NCBI GenBank assembly: GCA_934630555.1
Contig: CAKTXB010000017.1
Location: forward strand, 1-16,041
Source: an uncultured Oscillospiraceae bacterium
GTDB taxonomy: Bacteria; Bacillota; Clostridia; Oscillospirales; Oscillospiraceae
Length of the DNA stretch: 16,041 bases
Direction of reading: 5' to 3'
Shown: piece after piece, positions 13,668 through 16,041 of the stretch
Position numbering within the stretch: position 1 is the stretch's first letter
Layout: every line of letters begins with the position of its first letter
Translations under genes and position numbers: made by a program
The notes under the pieces: generated by a model
What the model was told of the DNA's origin: nothing
Database searches by the model: none
The model's input: the letters and a program-made list of their open reading frames with translations, nothing else

Positions 13668-14861
13668 TTATGATTCATAAATGGGATATACGGCGTCCAG
13701 CGCCGCGCCCGCCTGCAAAAGCTGCCGCCGCGTCGTCATGCCGGTCAGGCCGCCGTGCGCGCCCTGGCAGTCCGGCAGCCAGTCGATCTTCCCCAGCTTT
13801 TCCTCTGCCGCGGCACGCGTCTGCGCCGTGCGGATAAAGAACCGCGCCGGATACTCGTCCGCGTCCAGCACCTGCGCCGCCTGCGCCGTCCAGCGCACCG
13901 GCTGCGCGCGGTTTGGGCTGCGCACAATGTCCACCACATCGCCCACCACGGCGCTCGCCGTGGGATAGCGCCCGGCGCCCGGGCCGTAGAACAGCACCGT
14001 GCCCACGCGGCTGCCCGTCACGCTCACCGCGTTAAAAACATCGCCCACATTGGCAAGCATCTGCGTTTGGGGAATAAAATGAGGACAGACAAACACATAC
14101 GCCCCGCCGCGGGCGCGCACCGCGCGGCCCAGCAGCTTGATCTTCATGCCGCCCGCCGCCGCAAACTGCGCGTCCAGCGCCGTCACGCCCGAAATGCCGC
14201 GCATGGAAACAGCCTCCGGCAGCACTGCCTGCCCCAGCGCGATGTCCGCCAGAATGCAGGCCTTGCGCCCGGCGTCAATGCCCTCCACGTCCGCCGTGGG
14301 GTCGGCCTCGGCATAGCCCAGCCGCTGAGCCTCCGCCAGCGCCGCGTCATACGCCATGCCGTTTTCCAGCATCTGCGTGAGAATGTAGTTCGTCGTGCCG
14401 TTCAAAATGCCCGTCGCGTCCAAAATTTCGTTCGCGCCCATGCACGCCCACATCGGGTGCAGCACCGGAATGCCGCCGCCCACAGCCGCTTCAAACAGGA
14501 ACTGACAGCCGTTCTGCTCTGCCAGCGCCAAAAGCTCCGCGCCGTGCTCGGCGACCAGCTGCTTGTTGGCCGTCACCACGTGCCTGCCCGCCGCCAGCGC
14601 CTGCCGGCAATAGTGCAGCGCCGCGCCGCAGCCGCCAATGGTCTCCACCACGATCTGCACGTCCGCATCCTGCATGATGGCCTCAAAATCGCGCACCATA
14701 TAGTCCGCATACGCGTCGCCCGGATAGTCGTGCCGCACCAGGATCGGCCCCAGCGCCACCTCCGCGCCCGCGCGCTGCGCGATCTGCGCCGCGTCGCGCG
14801 CCAGAATATCCGCCACGCCCCCGCCGACCGTACCATAGCCGACGATCGCAACCTTGATCAT
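13668..14861 (-). CDS. hom: Homoserine dehydrogenase
   Basis: Reduces aspartate semialdehyde to homoserine with NAD(P)H, the branch to threonine and methionine. The 397-residue protein has a Rossmann motif VGYGTVGGG (7-15), VVTANKQLVAEHG (95-107) with Lys100, GGGIPV (128-133), GILNGTTNYIL (151-161) and DPTADVEGIDAGRK (187-200) with the catalytic-type Asp196 and Lys200. The C-terminus (about 335-397) is short and only weakly like an ACT domain, so feedback control may differ from full-length relatives. The ATG has GAGGAG seven bases upstream; a GTG five codons earlier is a less likely start. It lies between adh (11-base gap) and lysC (15-base gap), one operon. Confidence 0.94.
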   Translation of the reverse strand: MIKVAIVGYGTVGGGVADILARDAAQIAQRAGAEVALGPILVRHDYPGDAYADYMVRDFEAIMQDADVQIVVETIGGCGAALHYCRQALAAGRHVVTANKQLVAEHGAELLALAEQNGCQFLFEAAVGGGIPVLHPMWACMGANEILDATGILNGTTNYILTQMLENGMAYDAALAEAQRLGYAEADPTADVEGIDAGRKACILADIALGQAVLPEAVSMRGISGVTALDAQFAAAGGMKIKLLGRAVRARGGAYVFVCPHFIPQTQMLANVGDVFNAVSVTGSRVGTVLFYGPGAGRYPTASAVVGDVVDIVRSPNRAQPVRWTAQAAQVLDADEYPARFFIRTAQTRAAAEEKLGKIDWLPDCQGAHGGLTGMTTRRQLLQAGAALDAVYPIYES

Positions 14862-14872
14862 TTCAAAACTCC

Positions 14873-16041
14873 TCACTGATCCGCCATGTGATAAATTTTC
14901 AGCATATCGTCATATCCCAGCTTCCGGAACGTGCCGATCTGCCGCGTGTTCTGATAGCTGCACCGCGCCGCCAGATCGGCAAGCCCGGCCTCATCCTGCA
15001 CGCCGCAGGCCGCCTTCAGGCCGGTGGGCATCCCCAGCGAAGCAAAAAACGCCTCCGTCTTTTCAATGCCCAGCCGCGCGGCCGCTTCATCCTCCGCTTC
15101 CTGCACGCCCCACACGTTCCGCGCATACTGCGCGAACCGCGCCGGATCCGTCGGCAGCACATACCGCGCCCAGCTGCCCCACACGCACGACAGGCTGTCG
15201 CCGTGATAAACGTCAAACTTCTCGCTCACCGCGTGGCCCAGCTGATGCACGGCAAAATCCTTCTGCCCGCCAAGCCCCGTCAGGCCGTTGTGCGACAGGC
15301 TGCCGCACCACATGATCTCGCTCATCGCGTGCACATCCTGCGCATCGCGCCATACCAAAACGCCGTTTTTTATCACCACGCGCAAAAGCGCCTCGGCAAT
15401 GGCGTCCGTCGTTTCGTTGTCGCACACCGGGTTAAAATAGCGGTCCAGCGTGTGCATCATAATATCCGTCACGCCGCACGCCACCTGGTGCTGCGGCAGC
15501 GTCGCCGCCAGCGCCGGGTCTAAGATCGCAAACGCCGGCCGGTTCAGCTGCGTGTTCAGCCCGCGCTTGAGGCCAAGCTCGTCGTTCGTCAGCACCGCCG
15601 AGTCGCTCGTTTCGCTCCCCGCCGCCGGAATGGTCAGGATCGCGCCCACCGGCAGCGTCTTTTTCACCTCCGCCTGCTTCGACCAATACGCCCAGATGTC
15701 CACATCCGGGTCCGCCGCGCCGTGCGCCACGGCCTTGGCGGTGTCGATCACGCTGCCGCCGCCCACCGCGAGGATGAGCTGCGCGTCCAGCGCCAGCGCC
15801 CTGCGCACGCCTTCGCGCGCCAGCGACAAGCGCGGGTTCGGCTGCACGCCCGCCAGCGTGTCAAACGTCACGCCCGCCTGCTTCAAAAGCGCGTCCACGC
15901 GGTCCAGCAGTCCGCTCTTTTTCGCGCTGTGCCCGCCGCATACGACCAGCACCCGCTCCACGTTCCGCTGCTTCAAAAGCTCCGGCAGCTTTTCCAAACT
16001 GCGCTCACCAAATACGATCTGCGTCGGCACGCAGTACACAA
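14873..16041 (-). CDS. Iron-dependent alcohol dehydrogenase, butanol dehydrogenase/YqhD type (start beyond the right edge)
   Basis: An NAD(P)H-dependent oxidoreductase of the iron-containing (group III) alcohol dehydrogenase family, which reduces aldehydes to alcohols. Visible are PTQIVFGERSLEKL near the N-terminus, the nucleotide motif GGGSVIDTAKAV (93-104, numbered from the first visible GTG), PAAGSETSDSAVLT (138-151) and the metal ligands Asp192, His196, His265 and His279. The spacing of these ligands equals that of E. coli YqhD (194, 198, 267, 281). A GTG at 16039 could be read as a start, but family members begin a few residues earlier, so the gene is treated as cut by the edge. It is first in adh-hom-lysC. 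The aldehyde used cannot be told. Confidence 0.9.
   Translation of the reverse strand, partial: VYCVPTQIVFGERSLEKLPELLKQRNVERVLVVCGGHSAKKSGLLDRVDALLKQAGVTFDTLAGVQPNPRLSLAREGVRRALALDAQLILAVGGGSVIDTAKAVAHGAADPDVDIWAYWSKQAEVKKTLPVGAILTIPAAGSETSDSAVLTNDELGLKRGLNTQLNRPAFAILDPALAATLPQHQVACGVTDIMMHTLDRYFNPVCDNETTDAIAEALLRVVIKNGVLVWRDAQDVHAMSEIMWCGSLSHNGLTGLGGQKDFAVHQLGHAVSEKFDVYHGDSLSCVWGSWARYVLPTDPARFAQYARNVWGVQEAEDEAAARLGIEKTEAFFASLGMPTGLKAACGVQDEAGLADLAARCSYQNTRQIGTFRKLGYDDMLKIYHMADQ

Overview
The window reads as chromosomal housekeeping DNA from a GC-rich member of the Clostridia, most likely an Oscillospiraceae/Ruminococcaceae-type anaerobe. The support is the gene order SRP RNA-dnaX-ybaB-recR (as in Bacillus, where scr precedes dnaX), a dgt-dnaG-rpoD block, a large Firmicutes-type SRP RNA, a class II aspartokinase and acetate kinase. 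The genus is an inference. All genes except ackA are on the minus strand. I see no prophage, transposase gene, CRISPR array or tRNA.

Layout, left to right. Positions 1-2103: recR (cut by the window edge), ybaB and dnaX, a tight recombination/replication operon transcribed leftward from a promoter near 2140. Positions 2104-2748 hold no protein gene: the SRP RNA (2426-2730), then a structured repeat (copy A, 2232-2421) and an intrinsic terminator. Positions 2749-7116: acpP with a consensus-like promoter, then rpoD, dnaG and dgt (transcribed dgt>dnaG>rpoD). Positions 7205-9091: hflX and a YigZ/IMPACT family gene, nearly abutting. Positions 9229-10702: rpmE (L31) with its own promoter and terminator, and tmcAL. 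Positions 10856-12052: ackA, divergent from tmcAL. Positions 12053-12443 have no protein gene but hold a second copy of the structured repeat (copy B) and two terminators. Positions 12444-16041: an operon of iron-dependent alcohol dehydrogenase (cut by the edge), hom and lysC, the last two being steps of the aspartate amino-acid pathway.

The most interesting signal is the pair of structured intergenic repeats. They lie 10 kb apart, both in sense orientation, one directly after the SRP RNA and the other directly after ackA. They align almost end to end. They carry four hairpins in the same order; two keep an identical terminal loop while the stem sequence changes with pairing preserved. Both are followed at once by an intrinsic terminator. 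Copy B is also flanked by a perfect 14-bp direct repeat that is one arm of the ackA terminator, as if a mobile unit had inserted into a terminator and duplicated its target. This could be a miniature mobile element that targets terminators, a structured 3' RNA element, or both.

Other points of note are the apparent acpP-SRP RNA co-transcript, an internal ribosome binding site in lysC where a separate beta subunit would start, and a short hairpin plus T-run in the rpmE leader.
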